Positions 18,962 to 27,907 are shown, numbered from the stretch's first letter. The stretch: DNA of 64,000 nt from Chitinophagales bacterium (GCA_020636505.1 JACJXR010000002.1:186001-250000), one strand, 5' to 3'. Translations and numbers: made by a program. Notes: a model not told the origin generated them from the letters alone.

Positions 18962-19888
18962 ATGAAGAAAAAAATCCTCGTTTTATACTACACACAATCA
19001 GGACAGTTGAGAAATATACTCGACAGTGTTGTGAGTGATATAAAAGATGAAACCGATATCGATTTTGCAGAAATAAAACCTGAGCAGCCTTTTTCATTCC
19101 CATGGAAGGCATCCTCCTTTTTCGATGCCATGCCGGAAAGTGTGCTTATGGTACCCTCCCCCATTCAACCATTACCGGAAGAGGTTATAAGTAAAGATTA
19201 CGACTTGGTGATACTGGGCTACCAACCTTGGTTCCTTAGCCCATCTCAACCAACAAGCTCCTTCTTGCAAAGCGAATACGCGACATTACTGAACGGCAAA
19301 CCTGTGGTCACGGTTGTCGGTTGTAGAAACATGTGGCTGAACGGACAGGAAAGGGTGAAAGAATTGTTGCAGAAAAACAATGCAAAACTTGTTGGGAACA
19401 TTGTATTGGTAGATACACATCCAAACCTTATTTCGCTTCTTACTGTAATACGTTGGGCGTTCAAAGGACAAAAAGAGCCTTCACGTTTTTTACCTGCAGC
19501 AGGTGTACAAGATGAAGACATAAACAATGCAAGCAGGTTTGGCAAGACAATATTCAACAGCCTGGCAAACAACACTTTACCAAGATTACAAGAAGCACTT
19601 TTACAAGACCGAGCCATCAGCTTGAAACCAGGATTGGTAGTGCTTGAAAAGAGAGGCATTACCAACTTCAGAAAGTTTGCACCCTACATTCGTAAGAAAG
19701 GAGGACCCGGTGACCCTAACAGAAAAGGCCGAGTTGACCTATTCAAAAGTCTGTTGCTGACGGGTATTTTTATACTCTCTCCCATATCCACTCTTACTGC
19801 GAAATTGCAGCAGCAATTACAAAGAAAGCAACTCAAAAAAGCTGTGGACTATTTTAGAGGTGTGACATTTGAAGAAGGAAGGCTCTAA
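18962..19888 (+). CDS. darA: Dialkylresorcinol condensing enzyme, DarA-like
   Basis: The 308-residue protein begins with a flavodoxin-like strand and loop (ILVLYYTQSGQLRNI), the typical start of DarA proteins of Bacteroidota. A hydrophobic stretch near the C-terminus (LLLTGIFILSPISTL) could contact the membrane. In known aryl polyene/dialkylresorcinol pathways DarA works with the ketosynthase DarB to release a cyclohexanedione intermediate, later aromatised to the resorcinol. Here it follows the ketosynthase gene by 15 bases, so the two form an operon. No DarC oxidase, acyl carrier protein or other flexirubin gene is visible in the window. Its stop codon interlocks by 4 bases (CTAA) with the convergent gene at 19885. 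Confidence 0.75.
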   Translation: MKKKILVLYYTQSGQLRNILDSVVSDIKDETDIDFAEIKPEQPFSFPWKASSFFDAMPESVLMVPSPIQPLPEEVISKDYDLVILGYQPWFLSPSQPTSSFLQSEYATLLNGKPVVTVVGCRNMWLNGQERVKELLQKNNAKLVGNIVLVDTHPNLISLLTVIRWAFKGQKEPSRFLPAAGVQDEDINNASRFGKTIFNSLANNTLPRLQEALLQDRAISLKPGLVVLEKRGITNFRKFAPYIRKKGGPGDPNRKGRVDLFKSLLLTGIFILSPISTLTAKLQQQLQRKQLKKAVDYFRGVTFEEGRL

Positions 19889-20211
19889 GCCACCTTTAAC
19901 CTTTTCCTACCCCAGGTGAGGTAAATTATACTCACTATTAAGGTTATCAGCAGATCGGGTTCAGGTTTCATTATATAGAGTACCAATGCCGGTACAATAA
20001 GCGCCAATACCCATAGCAATTTATACATACCATTTGCTTTAGGCATTGATATAATATCATATATCAATATTGCAAAAAACAACAGCATTGTAACAAGGCT
20101 AACCTTTAGCATCAAACCTGCATAAGGCCAATGTTGTATTTTGAATACTGCACCGATAATGGTCATTATCATACCCAGAAAAAAGGCGGCACGCAACAGT
20201 TTTATGTTCAT
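19885..20211 (-). CDS. Small membrane protein with GldL-like FKIQHWP motif
   Basis: This 108-residue protein has about four membrane segments. Its first hairpin contains GAVFKIQHWPYAG, which matches the motif at the start of GldL, the inner-membrane motor component of type IX secretion. It lacks the long cytoplasmic C-terminal part of GldL and no gld neighbour is present, so it is not GldL itself. Small stand-alone proteins with this motif are common in Bacteroidota and are not characterised. It could be a membrane or proton-channel partner; that is only a guess from the motif. Confidence 0.7.
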   Translation of the reverse strand: MNIKLLRAAFFLGMIMTIIGAVFKIQHWPYAGLMLKVSLVTMLLFFAILIYDIISMPKANGMYKLLWVLALIVPALVLYIMKPEPDLLITLIVSIIYLTWGRKRLKVA

Positions 20212-20248
20212 TTTTGTAGAAATTGGAACCTACTGAATATACGAAATT

Positions 20249-21196
20249 TTACCCATAATAGGCCACTCCTTCTGTTCCTGTGCTGCTCTTCATTCCACGA
20301 TACATACCTGCAGAATTAAAACAGAATATTCCGTTGGCTTTGTTATCCACAGCTATCAAACCACCTTCTCCTCCTATCTTAACCAGCTTATCTTTGATAA
20401 CAGTGTCGCAAGCTTCTTGTAGGCTCAGTCCTTTGTATTCCATCAAGCAGCTGATATCGTGTGCCACCACAGCACGCAAGAATGGTTCCCCATGACCGGT
20501 ACAACTGATGGCACATGTACTGTTGTTGGCATAAGTGCCTGCACCTATCACAGGGCTATCGCCTATTCTGCCGAACCTTTTGTTGGTCATACCACCTGTT
20601 GATGTTCCTGCAGCAAGGTTACCTTCAGCATCGCAAGCAACGGCACCTACAGTTCCAAACTTGTGGTCAGGATTCGGCACTCCTTTAAGATTGTCTGCCT
20701 TATGGTCCAATTGGTAGAAATCGCTGTCGCGTATTTCCACCCACTGGTCGTATCTCAATTTATTGAAGAAATAATCGTCAGGAGCTTGTTCAACTCCTCT
20801 TGTCAATGCAAACTCAGCAGCACCATTACCACTCAAAAACACATGACCCGAATGCTCCATTACCTCACGTGCCAATACTATCGGATTCTTTATGTTACGG
20901 ACTCCCGCTATTGCTCCTGCACCCAAAGTCTTGCCATCCATTACTGCGGCATCCATTTCGTTGAGTCCTTTTTTAGTGAACACAGCTCCTTTACCCGCGT
21001 TGAACAGTGGATTGTTCTCCAACTCTTTTATGGCAGCAACCACAGCATCCATTGCAGAACCATTACTTTCCAAAACAGCATAACCTGCATCCAATGCAGC
21101 TTGCAGCCCTTCGGTATAAGCTTGTTCATCCTCTTTGGTCATCATAGCAGGAGTAATGTTTCCTGCGCCACCATGTATCACTAATGTTATGGGCAT
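20249..21196 (-). CDS. Isoaspartyl peptidase / L-asparaginase (Ntn hydrolase)
   Basis: This 315-residue enzyme of the plant-type asparaginase family cleaves beta-aspartyl dipeptides and asparagine. It matures by self-cleavage before Thr182 in HKFGTVGAVA, which becomes the nucleophile. The N-terminus VIHGGAGN, the central GAGAIAGV, and the SCTGHGEPFLR and GTSTGG segments are all typical. No signal peptide is seen, so it is probably cytoplasmic. It lies 25 bases after the phosphoribosyltransferase gene in the same direction and may be co-transcribed with it. Confidence 0.92.
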   Translation of the reverse strand: MPITLVIHGGAGNITPAMMTKEDEQAYTEGLQAALDAGYAVLESNGSAMDAVVAAIKELENNPLFNAGKGAVFTKKGLNEMDAAVMDGKTLGAGAIAGVRNIKNPIVLAREVMEHSGHVFLSGNGAAEFALTRGVEQAPDDYFFNKLRYDQWVEIRDSDFYQLDHKADNLKGVPNPDHKFGTVGAVACDAEGNLAAGTSTGGMTNKRFGRIGDSPVIGAGTYANNSTCAISCTGHGEPFLRAVVAHDISCLMEYKGLSLQEACDTVIKDKLVKIGGEGGLIAVDNKANGIFCFNSAGMYRGMKSSTGTEGVAYYG

Positions 21197-21221
21197 TTAT
21201 TCAATTTGTTGATTGTACAAT

Positions 21222-21722
21222 TTATTCCAAGTATGCGGCTTTCACCACATCTCCTTCCGTTTCCACTTCTATATGTTCTTTGAGTGTTGTAGACAAGCTA
21301 TGTCCTACAATATCAGGACTGATGGGGAATGATTTGTGTTTCCTGTCCATCAGTACCGCTATCATCACTTTCGATGGCTCGTAATTCAATATGGGACGTA
21401 GAGCGTATAACAATGTCTTACCTGAACTGGCCACATCGTCCACCAATACTACAGCTTTTCCGGTAAGGTCCTCCGCTATCTTTACCTCAGCAGTAAGAGG
21501 TTTGCGTTTATTCAGCTTAACGGAAATCACTTCCACTTTCAATGGGCTGATATCTTTCAGTCTACGTGCAAGGCTCTTGGCTACAACAAGCCCACTACCT
21601 TCGATACCAATCAATATCACGGCCTTGTCAGTGCTGAAATTTTCCCATATCTGGTAGGCCATGCGTTGCAGCTTCCAGTCAATGGTTTCTTTATCCAATA
21701 CAAGCGTACGTCTGTTGGGCAT
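21222..21722 (-). CDS. Phosphoribosyltransferase, PyrR-like
   Basis: This 166-residue type I phosphoribosyltransferase carries the PRPP-binding loop at residues 91-103 (VVLVDDVASSGKT). It starts MPNRRTLVLDKETIDWKLQRMAYQIWE, which resembles PyrR (uracil phosphoribosyltransferase and pyrimidine attenuator). No pyr genes adjoin it, so a purine or general salvage role is also possible. A TATTTTTA box lies 10 bases before the ATG. The next gene downstream is the isoaspartyl peptidase. Confidence 0.85.
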   Translation of the reverse strand: MPNRRTLVLDKETIDWKLQRMAYQIWENFSTDKAVILIGIEGSGLVVAKSLARRLKDISPLKVEVISVKLNKRKPLTAEVKIAEDLTGKAVVLVDDVASSGKTLLYALRPILNYEPSKVMIAVLMDRKHKSFPISPDIVGHSLSTTLKEHIEVETEGDVVKAAYLE

Positions 21723-21732
21723 AAACCGTTCT

Positions 21733-21740
21733 TAAAAATA
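21733..21740 (-). promoter_or_regulatory. -7 box TATTTTTA for the phosphoribosyltransferase gene
   Basis: A one-mismatch copy of TAnnTTTG on the minus strand, 10 bases before the ATG. This spacing recurs at several genes in the window. Confidence 0.4.
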
Positions 21741-21741
21741 T

Positions 21742-22998
21742 TTAGTGTGAGCGTATTGCAACCACAGGGTCTAACCTCGATGCCGAGCGAGCAGGTATGA
21801 TACCTGCCAACACACCAACCACCACCGATATCAATACACCGTAAACAAAGTTTTGTAAAGATAATGTAACAGGATAATCTATACCATAGGTAAGCAAGAG
21901 TGACAACAGCAATACAAATATGATACCTATCAACCCACCGGCAAGGCACAACGTAACCGCCTCAACCAAAAACTCCAACAATATGCTTTCTTTCTTTGCC
22001 CCTATCGCCTTTTTTAGACCAATAACCTTGGTACGTTCCTTAACGGTAACAAACATGATATTCGCAATGCCGAACATACCGACTATCAATGAGAACAGCC
22101 CTATTACCCCGCCAATAAGGTTAATGGAAGTAAACATCGTATCCAAACGTTCCGAAATTTGGCTCAACTGATTGATGGCGAAATTGTTTTTCTCACCGGG
22201 CGGCACTTTACGTACCCGTCTCAATGCACCTTCCACTTCCAGTTTGGCATCTTCCACATTTTGTTCGGAGCCTGTTTTTACTATTAATGTCGGGTCTCGA
22301 TTTACGGAAGTGACATCTTCAAAAGCTGCTGCGGTATAATAAGGAAATATCAACCCTGCATCAAAATTGAACCCGGCCATATTCTCTCCCACCTTTCTCA
22401 TCACGCCGACTATCTTGAACTTCTTGCCTTTGAATGCAAGTGTTTTGCCAATTGCACTACCTCCGCTAGGAAACAAAGCATTATAAACGCTGTTGCCTAT
22501 CACCACGCTGTACGAACCTCCGTCCAATTCGGACATGCTGAGATATCTACCTTTTTCAATATCGATGTCTTGAACCTTATCAAAGTCGGTGGTGACCGCA
22601 TAACCCGACACACCTTCTATTTCCTGATCGTTGCGCTTTACCGTCAGGCTGCCTCCTTGATAACACAGTGTTGCACATTCAATGCTCTTTACATCATGTA
22701 GTACTGCCTTCAATTCTTTTTCACCCATACTTGGTCTTCGCCAAAACTCCCACCACTTGTACTCACCACCTTCATCCATCCAAGGCCAACGGCCTATATA
22801 CAACACGTCACTACCCAAACTGGATATTTCGGTACGGATGTTATTCTTCATACTGTCCAACACAGTCTTGACGGCTATGATACAGAAGATACCTATGGTG
22901 ACCCCCAACAAAGAAAGAAATGTGCGCAGTTTGTTAGCCCTGAGTTCATGCAGTGCCTGAACGATGCTGGTGTATATGATCTGCCCCGAACGGTTCAT
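21742..22998 (-). CDS. ABC transporter permease, MacB/FtsX type
   Basis: This 418-residue membrane protein has a first transmembrane helix at about residues 15-40, then a large periplasmic MacB-type domain. Three C-terminal helices form the FtsX core (GLFSLIVGMFGIANIMFVTVKERTKVIGLKKAIGA and a closing GIIPARSASRLDPVVAIR; each run split here by loops). Relatives export macrolides, lipopeptides or lipoproteins, or act as mechanotransmitters, with a separate ATPase. No ATPase or MacA-like gene is adjacent. ATG at 22998 is chosen because the upstream TTG at 23007 lies within the TAAATTTG promoter box. Confidence 0.88.
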   Translation of the reverse strand: MNRSGQIIYTSIVQALHELRANKLRTFLSLLGVTIGIFCIIAVKTVLDSMKNNIRTEISSLGSDVLYIGRWPWMDEGGEYKWWEFWRRPSMGEKELKAVLHDVKSIECATLCYQGGSLTVKRNDQEIEGVSGYAVTTDFDKVQDIDIEKGRYLSMSELDGGSYSVVIGNSVYNALFPSGGSAIGKTLAFKGKKFKIVGVMRKVGENMAGFNFDAGLIFPYYTAAAFEDVTSVNRDPTLIVKTGSEQNVEDAKLEVEGALRRVRKVPPGEKNNFAINQLSQISERLDTMFTSINLIGGVIGLFSLIVGMFGIANIMFVTVKERTKVIGLKKAIGAKKESILLEFLVEAVTLCLAGGLIGIIFVLLLSLLLTYGIDYPVTLSLQNFVYGVLISVVVGVLAGIIPARSASRLDPVVAIRSH

Positions 22999-23004
22999 CT
23001 GAAG

Positions 23005-23012
23005 CAAATTTA
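23005..23012 (-). promoter_or_regulatory. -7 promoter box TAAATTTG for the MacB-type permease
   Basis: A perfect TAnnTTTG on the minus strand, ending only 6 bases before the ATG at 22998. The mRNA would be leaderless or nearly so. Confidence 0.55.
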
Positions 23013-23043
23013 ATGCTTACAGTCGAGGAATACGTATCCATTG

Positions 23044-23817
23044 TTATTCAGTGTGGGCTTTCTTCCCTCGCCATGCCCGAAACCTTAAACCGGCTTCCAA
23101 TTGTAATGATGTCACCGATAAATCACTTGAAAAAGAACCCCTGCTAATGGTATTATCCATATAATCTGTCACCACCACATCGGTTTCAACAGATACTTTT
23201 GCGGGCAAGCAAAACACACCGGCACTGAAATCAACTACCCAAAACAGCTTTCGATATATTCTTACCCCACCTCCCATATATATGCTATTGGCTCCATTCG
23301 GAGTAAGATCTATTGTTTCGGTATAATTACTGTTTTGCCTTTTTCGCTCTATGGCTGCCCTTCTACTCCCGGGTGATTCATAATTGAACCAGCCCATACC
23401 TAATGTGGGCATGACGTCAAACTTACCTACATGAAACAGGTAAGACAGGTCCAAACCCAAGTAGTTTGTGTAGGTATTTCGGATAAGAAAATTCGGGTTG
23501 GTATAATGCTGTGCATCATCAAACTTTTCATACAGTTGCCCTTTTACAATATCTAGGTCCAACGCAAAGTCGGTGTGTTTTACAGAGAGAGATACGTACA
23601 GCTTGTCTCTTAACGGCACAGAAAGCAACAATTCAAAACCATTTCCATTTTTTGCTTGGCCGTAAACAAAGCTGTTAGGATTACCTGCCCTCGTATTACC
23701 AAGTGGCGCAGCATACAAATAATCCATACCAAAGCGTACAGGTGTTTCTTTGGATACTCGAAACCATTGTGCCGACAACGACAGAGGGAACATCAATAAC
23801 AATAGTAGTCTTATCAT
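23044..23817 (-). CDS. Secreted outer-membrane-type protein, unknown
   Basis: The 257-residue product has a signal peptide (MIRLLLLLMFPLSLSAQ). It has alternating beta-strand patterns and aromatic residues through its length, as in small outer-membrane barrels (for example LGLDLSYLFHVGKFDVMP). It overlaps the lipoprotein gene upstream by 4 bases (ATGA), so the two are translationally coupled and probably work together at the outer membrane. No family was recognised. Confidence 0.7.
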   Translation of the reverse strand: MIRLLLLLMFPLSLSAQWFRVSKETPVRFGMDYLYAAPLGNTRAGNPNSFVYGQAKNGNGFELLLSVPLRDKLYVSLSVKHTDFALDLDIVKGQLYEKFDDAQHYTNPNFLIRNTYTNYLGLDLSYLFHVGKFDVMPTLGMGWFNYESPGSRRAAIERKRQNSNYTETIDLTPNGANSIYMGGGVRIYRKLFWVVDFSAGVFCLPAKVSVETDVVVTDYMDNTISRGSFSSDLSVTSLQLEAGLRFRAWRGKKAHTE

Positions 23818-24377
23818 TTCGATAGGTTTACAGGTTGGCTCTTAGACTCAACAACTTGACCATTGTCAAACGTAAGCTTAGCCGTAAAAACAAACACATT
23901 GCTTTGTTCAGGTGCCTTTTGGGCATAATAGAGGAAACTTTTGCTTTCCTCCTGATGGTTGAACGACCTTACTTTACCTGTTTTATAAAACAAATCGTTC
24001 AACTCAGCTCCTTGAGGATGAGCACTGTCATAGTCTTTATCGGCTATGATGGACACATGACTTATGGAGTCGCTCTGAACATATTCGTCCTTGCTGCATG
24101 ACGTTGCATAGGCAGCATTGCCAAAGTATACTCTTGGCTTGGTATAACATACTTTAATATCATTGCTGACATTCAGATCCAAAGCCAAGGCAAGTCCGGG
24201 GACAACTTCATTGCTTGCAACTCGTGCCACACTATCCGAATTGTTCATAGCTATAAATGAAGTCCCATTGATATTTACACAATAAGAACTTATTCCACTG
24301 CAACCACAACACCCTGATAAGGTGACATACAGTAGCCCTGTGAATAGACTTAATAAGAGGTTATTGGATTTGAGCAT
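23814..24377 (-). CDS. Lipoprotein, unknown
   Basis: The 187-residue product has a lipoprotein signal peptide whose lipobox lies in TLSGCCGC (Cys23 or Cys24). The mature part has several further cysteines and a beta-rich composition. It is the first gene of a two-gene operon with the outer-membrane-type protein at 23044, sharing a 4-base start/stop overlap. It resembles the Bacteroidota lipoproteins of unknown function found beside small barrels; a precise family could not be named. Confidence 0.7.
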   Translation of the reverse strand: MLKSNNLLLSLFTGLLYVTLSGCCGCSGISSYCVNINGTSFIAMNNSDSVARVASNEVVPGLALALDLNVSNDIKVCYTKPRVYFGNAAYATSCSKDEYVQSDSISHVSIIADKDYDSAHPQGAELNDLFYKTGKVRSFNHQEESKSFLYYAQKAPEQSNVFVFTAKLTFDNGQVVESKSQPVNLSK

Positions 24378-24472
24378 AGCGTTAGGTTTGAGATATATTT
24401 AACAAGCTCCATGCCAAAACATCAAGTATTAACAATGAAGTAATATACGAGCGTAGCTTATTGCCTTTCTCT

Positions 24473-24480
24473 TACCTTTG
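24473..24480 (+). promoter_or_regulatory. -7 promoter box TACCTTTG for the MFS gene
   Basis: A perfect TAnnTTTG match 11 bases before the ATG at 24492. Confidence 0.6.
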
Positions 24481-24491
24481 CATCCACTTAC

Positions 24492-25736
24492 ATGCGATAC
24501 TCACTGCGATTTCTATTGAACAACAAGGTTCTGAACTATCCTGAATTCAGGAGCTACCTCGGCACAAGGCTGTTCTTACTGCTATCGTTGAACATGCAGA
24601 TGACCATCGTGGCGTATATGGCATTCCGCCTCACCAAAGACCCATTGACGCTCGGAATGATAGGACTTTGGGAGGTGATACCTGCTGTAGGCTTCTCTTT
24701 GTTTTCAGGGCATTTTGCCGACCAAAGAGAGAAGAGAAACTTGCTACTCGGTTGCATAGTGGGTTTCACAATGTTGTCATTGTTCTATCTATGGCTATCT
24801 CTACCCTCATTTCAAGAAACCGTATGTGTCAGGTACACAGTATGGCTCATATACTTCGGTGTATTCACAGGAGGAGCTTTGAGAGCTTTTGCAAGTCCTG
24901 CAAGCTTTTCCATGCTTGGGCTACTGGTTCCAAAACGTCTATATACCAATGCCACCACATGGAGTAGTACTGCATGGCAATTGGGTGCAGTATTGGGGCC
25001 ATTAATAGGTGGTGTATTGATAGCATATGTCGGTTTCAGTTGGAGTTTGGCATCGGTATTCTTCGTTAAGCTTATCGCACTTTTCTTCATACTGAGGGTG
25101 GGCAAAAAACCCATCATGAAGAAGACTAAAGAGCCTATACTGAAAAGCCTCAAAGAAGGATTAAGCTTTGTCTTCAACACACAAATAATATTGGCAGCAC
25201 TCGCATTGGATATGTTTGCCGTATTGTTCGGTGGAGCCATAGCCTTACTACCTGTATATGCCGACGAGATACTTCAAGTCGGCGAAGTGGGTTATGGATG
25301 GTTGCGCGCTGCGCAAGGCATAGGCGCGATAATAACATTGGGCATACTGTCCTTCATCCCTTTAAAGACCAATGCAGGTAAAAAACTATTGATCTGCATT
25401 GCGGGGTTTGGAGTGACCACCATCATATTCGGCTTGTCCAAAATATTTTTACTATCCTTTACAATGCTGTTACTTGCAGGCATGTTCGATGCTGTAAGTG
25501 TGGTGATACGTGGGACCATATTGCAACTGTATACACCCGACGAGATGCGCGGACGAGTGGCTGCGGTAAACACCATGTTCATTTCATCATCCAACGAACT
25601 GGGAGCCGCCGAAAGCGGATTCACCGCAAGGTTGATGGGAACTGTTACAGCAGTCGTGTTCGGAGGATGTATGACATTGGCTGTTGTCGGTGCCACATAC
25701 TTCAAAGCACCAAAACTCAGGAAGCTGAAATTGTAA
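24492..25736 (+). CDS. MFS transporter, EntS/DHA3-like exporter
   Basis: This 414-residue protein has about 12 membrane helices. The loop between helices 2 and 3 reads GHFADQREKRN, close to the MFS signature. The second half has a matching TPDEMRGRVAAVN loop, typical of the enterobactin exporter/DHA3 group. Members export small molecules or siderophores by proton antiport. Substrate cannot be inferred: neighbours are a lipoprotein pair and a tiny membrane protein. The start at 24492 follows a perfect -7 box by 11 bases. Confidence 0.88.
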   Translation: MRYSLRFLLNNKVLNYPEFRSYLGTRLFLLLSLNMQMTIVAYMAFRLTKDPLTLGMIGLWEVIPAVGFSLFSGHFADQREKRNLLLGCIVGFTMLSLFYLWLSLPSFQETVCVRYTVWLIYFGVFTGGALRAFASPASFSMLGLLVPKRLYTNATTWSSTAWQLGAVLGPLIGGVLIAYVGFSWSLASVFFVKLIALFFILRVGKKPIMKKTKEPILKSLKEGLSFVFNTQIILAALALDMFAVLFGGAIALLPVYADEILQVGEVGYGWLRAAQGIGAIITLGILSFIPLKTNAGKKLLICIAGFGVTTIIFGLSKIFLLSFTMLLLAGMFDAVSVVIRGTILQLYTPDEMRGRVAAVNTMFISSSNELGAAESGFTARLMGTVTAVVFGGCMTLAVVGATYFKAPKLRKLKL

Positions 25737-25747
25737 GTGTTTATCTC

Positions 25748-25755
25748 TACCTTTA
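25748..25755 (+). promoter_or_regulatory. -7 box TACCTTTA before the 42-residue membrane protein
   Basis: A one-mismatch TAnnTTTG copy 16 bases before the ATG at 25772. It supports the small gene as a real unit. Confidence 0.4.
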
Positions 25756-25771
25756 AGAAAACACCTGTATC

Positions 25772-25900
25772 ATGTACCTTCTATCAATGCTCGACAACAA
25801 CGATTGGATAGCAGTAAGTGGATATATTCTCTTGGCTGTACTGGCTGCGTATTTCGTCATCCAAATAATAGTTGGGTATAAAAAAGGCGGTAAAAAATAA
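25772..25900 (+). CDS. 42-residue single-span membrane protein
   Basis: A short gene encodes MYLLSMLDNNDWIAVSG, then one hydrophobic helix (residues 17-36), then a Lys-rich tail ending KKGGKK. This is the layout of a bitopic inner-membrane miniprotein with its tail in the cytoplasm. It has a -7 box 16 bases upstream and a hairpin directly after the stop, so it looks like a complete gene rather than chance. It is in the gap between the MFS gene and convergent htpG. Its role is unknown. Confidence 0.55.
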   Translation: MYLLSMLDNNDWIAVSGYILLAVLAAYFVIQIIVGYKKGGKK

Positions 25901-25924
25901 CGCCCCGCAAATGCAGGGCGTTTG
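25901..25924. terminator. Terminator between the small membrane gene and htpG
   Basis: The stem CGCCC-C-GC / GC-A-GGGCG has one mismatch and an AAAT loop and is followed by TTTG. It starts directly after the stop codon at 25900. Confidence 0.65.
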
Positions 25925-25950
25925 ACTATAACAGCATTCCTTCAGCCTTA

Positions 25951-27834
25951 TTACATCATACTTACACTACGGTTCAAGAAGTTGGTCAGCTCCTCACCTT
26001 TAAGCATGTCTTGAGACAGCAATGCAAGGTCGTATGCATGACGAGCCATCTTTATTTGCTCATCCGTATTATCCGCTTTGAGTATCCTGTTTATCAATTC
26101 ATGATTTCCGTTCACACCTACCTTGTATGTTTCGGGCATGGCACCGAACATTGCCATATTCTGCATTTCGGCCATTTCCTTCATACGTCTACTCATCTCA
26201 TCCATAGTAACTGTAACAGGTAGCTCATCGCTGCTGATGCTCTCCACCTCCACTTTCATACTGTCTTTACCAATAGCTTTTTCAAACACTTCTTTCACCT
26301 TCTTCGTTTCATCTTCAGTAAGTGCATGAGCGATAGCATCCGTCTTTTTGATGAGGTTGTCTATCACGTCGGAGTCAACACGCTTTAAGGTGATTTTCTC
26401 CAATTTATATTCCATATAGCTCACAAAGTGCTTGTCAATCACACTATCCATCTTCAGCACATCGTAGCCTTTTTTCTCAGCTGCTTTTATTTGGAAGTCT
26501 TGCTTCTGCGGCTCTGTCGCATACAGGTAAACAAGTTGCTCTTCTTTGTCTTTTTGCAAAGGCTCCACTTTGGTATTGTACTCTTCCAAAGTGTAGTACT
26601 CGTCTTTCACGTTCTGTAAGAGCGCGAAGTCTTTTGCCTTTTCGTAAAACTTCTCGTCCGTCACCATGCCGTATTTCACAAACAAACCGATGTCCGACCA
26701 TTTTTGCTCATACTCTTTACGGTCTTTCTTGAACAATTCGGCCAATTTATCCGCCACCTTTTTGGTGATGTAGTTGTTTATCTTCTTCACATTACCATCC
26801 GACTGTAAGAAGCTACGGGACACGTTCAATGGAATATCAGGAGAATCTATAACCCCATGTAGCAACATCAGGAATTCAGGTACTATCTCCTTCACCTCGT
26901 CTGTGATAAACACCTGACGCGAGAACAGTTTTATCTTGTTTTGTTGCAGCAGGTTGAAATCCTTCTTCAATTTGGGGAAGTACAATACACCTGTTAGGTT
27001 GAACGGGTAATCCACGTTCAGGTGTATCCAGAACAACGGGTCCTCCGTCATCGGGTACAACTCACGATAGAAGTTCAAATAGTCTTCATCATTCAGTTCA
27101 GTAGGAGTCTTTGTCCAAATGGGTTTTGTGGTGTTGATGATGTTATCCACTTCCACCTCTTTATATTTAGGCTTACCTTCCTCATCTTCACCGTCAGGTA
27201 CATTGTCTGTTTTGGTGCCAAACTTTATAGCCACAGGCAGGAAGCGGCAGTATTTCTCCAATATGCCACGCAACCTGAACTCGTCCAAAAACTCTTCGGA
27301 GTCTTTGTTTACATGAAGTATGATATCCGTACCAATTGTATCACGAGTACCTGCGGTTATCTCAAACTCGGTGCTTCCGTCACATACCCAACGAGCGGCT
27401 TCAGAACCTGCTGCATGAGACAGTGTATTTATCTCTACCGTATCGGCCACCATGAATGCCGAATAGAAGCCTAAACCGAACTTACCTATTATCTCATTGG
27501 CATCTTTCGCGTCTTTGAACTTCTCCACAAACTCCGTAGCTCCTGAAAAGGCTATCTGGTTGATGTATTTCTTGATCTCCTCAGCCGTCATACCAATACC
27601 GTTGTCCGATATGGTGATGGTCTTTGCCTTTTCATCAAACGACACTTCCACCATCGGTTCAGGCAGTTCTCCTTTGAACTCACCCAAAGACGACAGCCTC
27701 CTCAGCTTTTGAATGGCATCCGTAGCATTGGACACCAACTCTCTCAGAAATATCTCATTGTCCGAATAAAGGAACTTCTTGATGATGGGAAAAATATTCT
27801 CCGTGTGTATTGAAATGGTACCCTTTTCTTGCAT
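25951..27834 (-). CDS. htpG: Chaperone HtpG (Hsp90)
   Basis: This 627-residue bacterial Hsp90 is a homodimeric ATP-dependent chaperone of the cytoplasm. The N-terminal GHKL ATPase domain shows LRELVSNATDA, DNGIGM and GKFGLGFYSAF. The middle domain has PLNVSRSFLQ, and a C-terminal dimerisation domain follows. Length matches the family. No TAnnTTTG box precedes it; instead an inverted repeat TGTCA-N3-TGACA lies 61-73 bases upstream, similar in place to one upstream of clpB, which suggests shared heat-shock control. It is divergent from a lipoprotein gene. Confidence 0.95.
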   Translation of the reverse strand: MQEKGTISIHTENIFPIIKKFLYSDNEIFLRELVSNATDAIQKLRRLSSLGEFKGELPEPMVEVSFDEKAKTITISDNGIGMTAEEIKKYINQIAFSGATEFVEKFKDAKDANEIIGKFGLGFYSAFMVADTVEINTLSHAAGSEAARWVCDGSTEFEITAGTRDTIGTDIILHVNKDSEEFLDEFRLRGILEKYCRFLPVAIKFGTKTDNVPDGEDEEGKPKYKEVEVDNIINTTKPIWTKTPTELNDEDYLNFYRELYPMTEDPLFWIHLNVDYPFNLTGVLYFPKLKKDFNLLQQNKIKLFSRQVFITDEVKEIVPEFLMLLHGVIDSPDIPLNVSRSFLQSDGNVKKINNYITKKVADKLAELFKKDRKEYEQKWSDIGLFVKYGMVTDEKFYEKAKDFALLQNVKDEYYTLEEYNTKVEPLQKDKEEQLVYLYATEPQKQDFQIKAAEKKGYDVLKMDSVIDKHFVSYMEYKLEKITLKRVDSDVIDNLIKKTDAIAHALTEDETKKVKEVFEKAIGKDSMKVEVESISSDELPVTVTMDEMSRRMKEMAEMQNMAMFGAMPETYKVGVNGNHELINRILKADNTDEQIKMARHAYDLALLSQDMLKGEELTNFLNRSVSMM

Positions 27835-27894
27835 TGTATTGGTTTTTATTCTTCATCCCATATATAGCAATGTGCGTTCCAACCCATGCATCAA

Positions 27895-27907
27895 TGTCAT
27901 ATTGACA
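27895..27907. promoter_or_regulatory. Inverted repeat TGTCA-N3-TGACA upstream of htpG
   Basis: The 5-base half-sites form a perfect inverted repeat with a 3-base spacer, 61 bases before the htpG start. The same half-sites, with a 9-base spacer, lie 65 bases before clpB. A candidate heat-shock operator or promoter element; inferred from position and sequence only. Confidence 0.45.
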
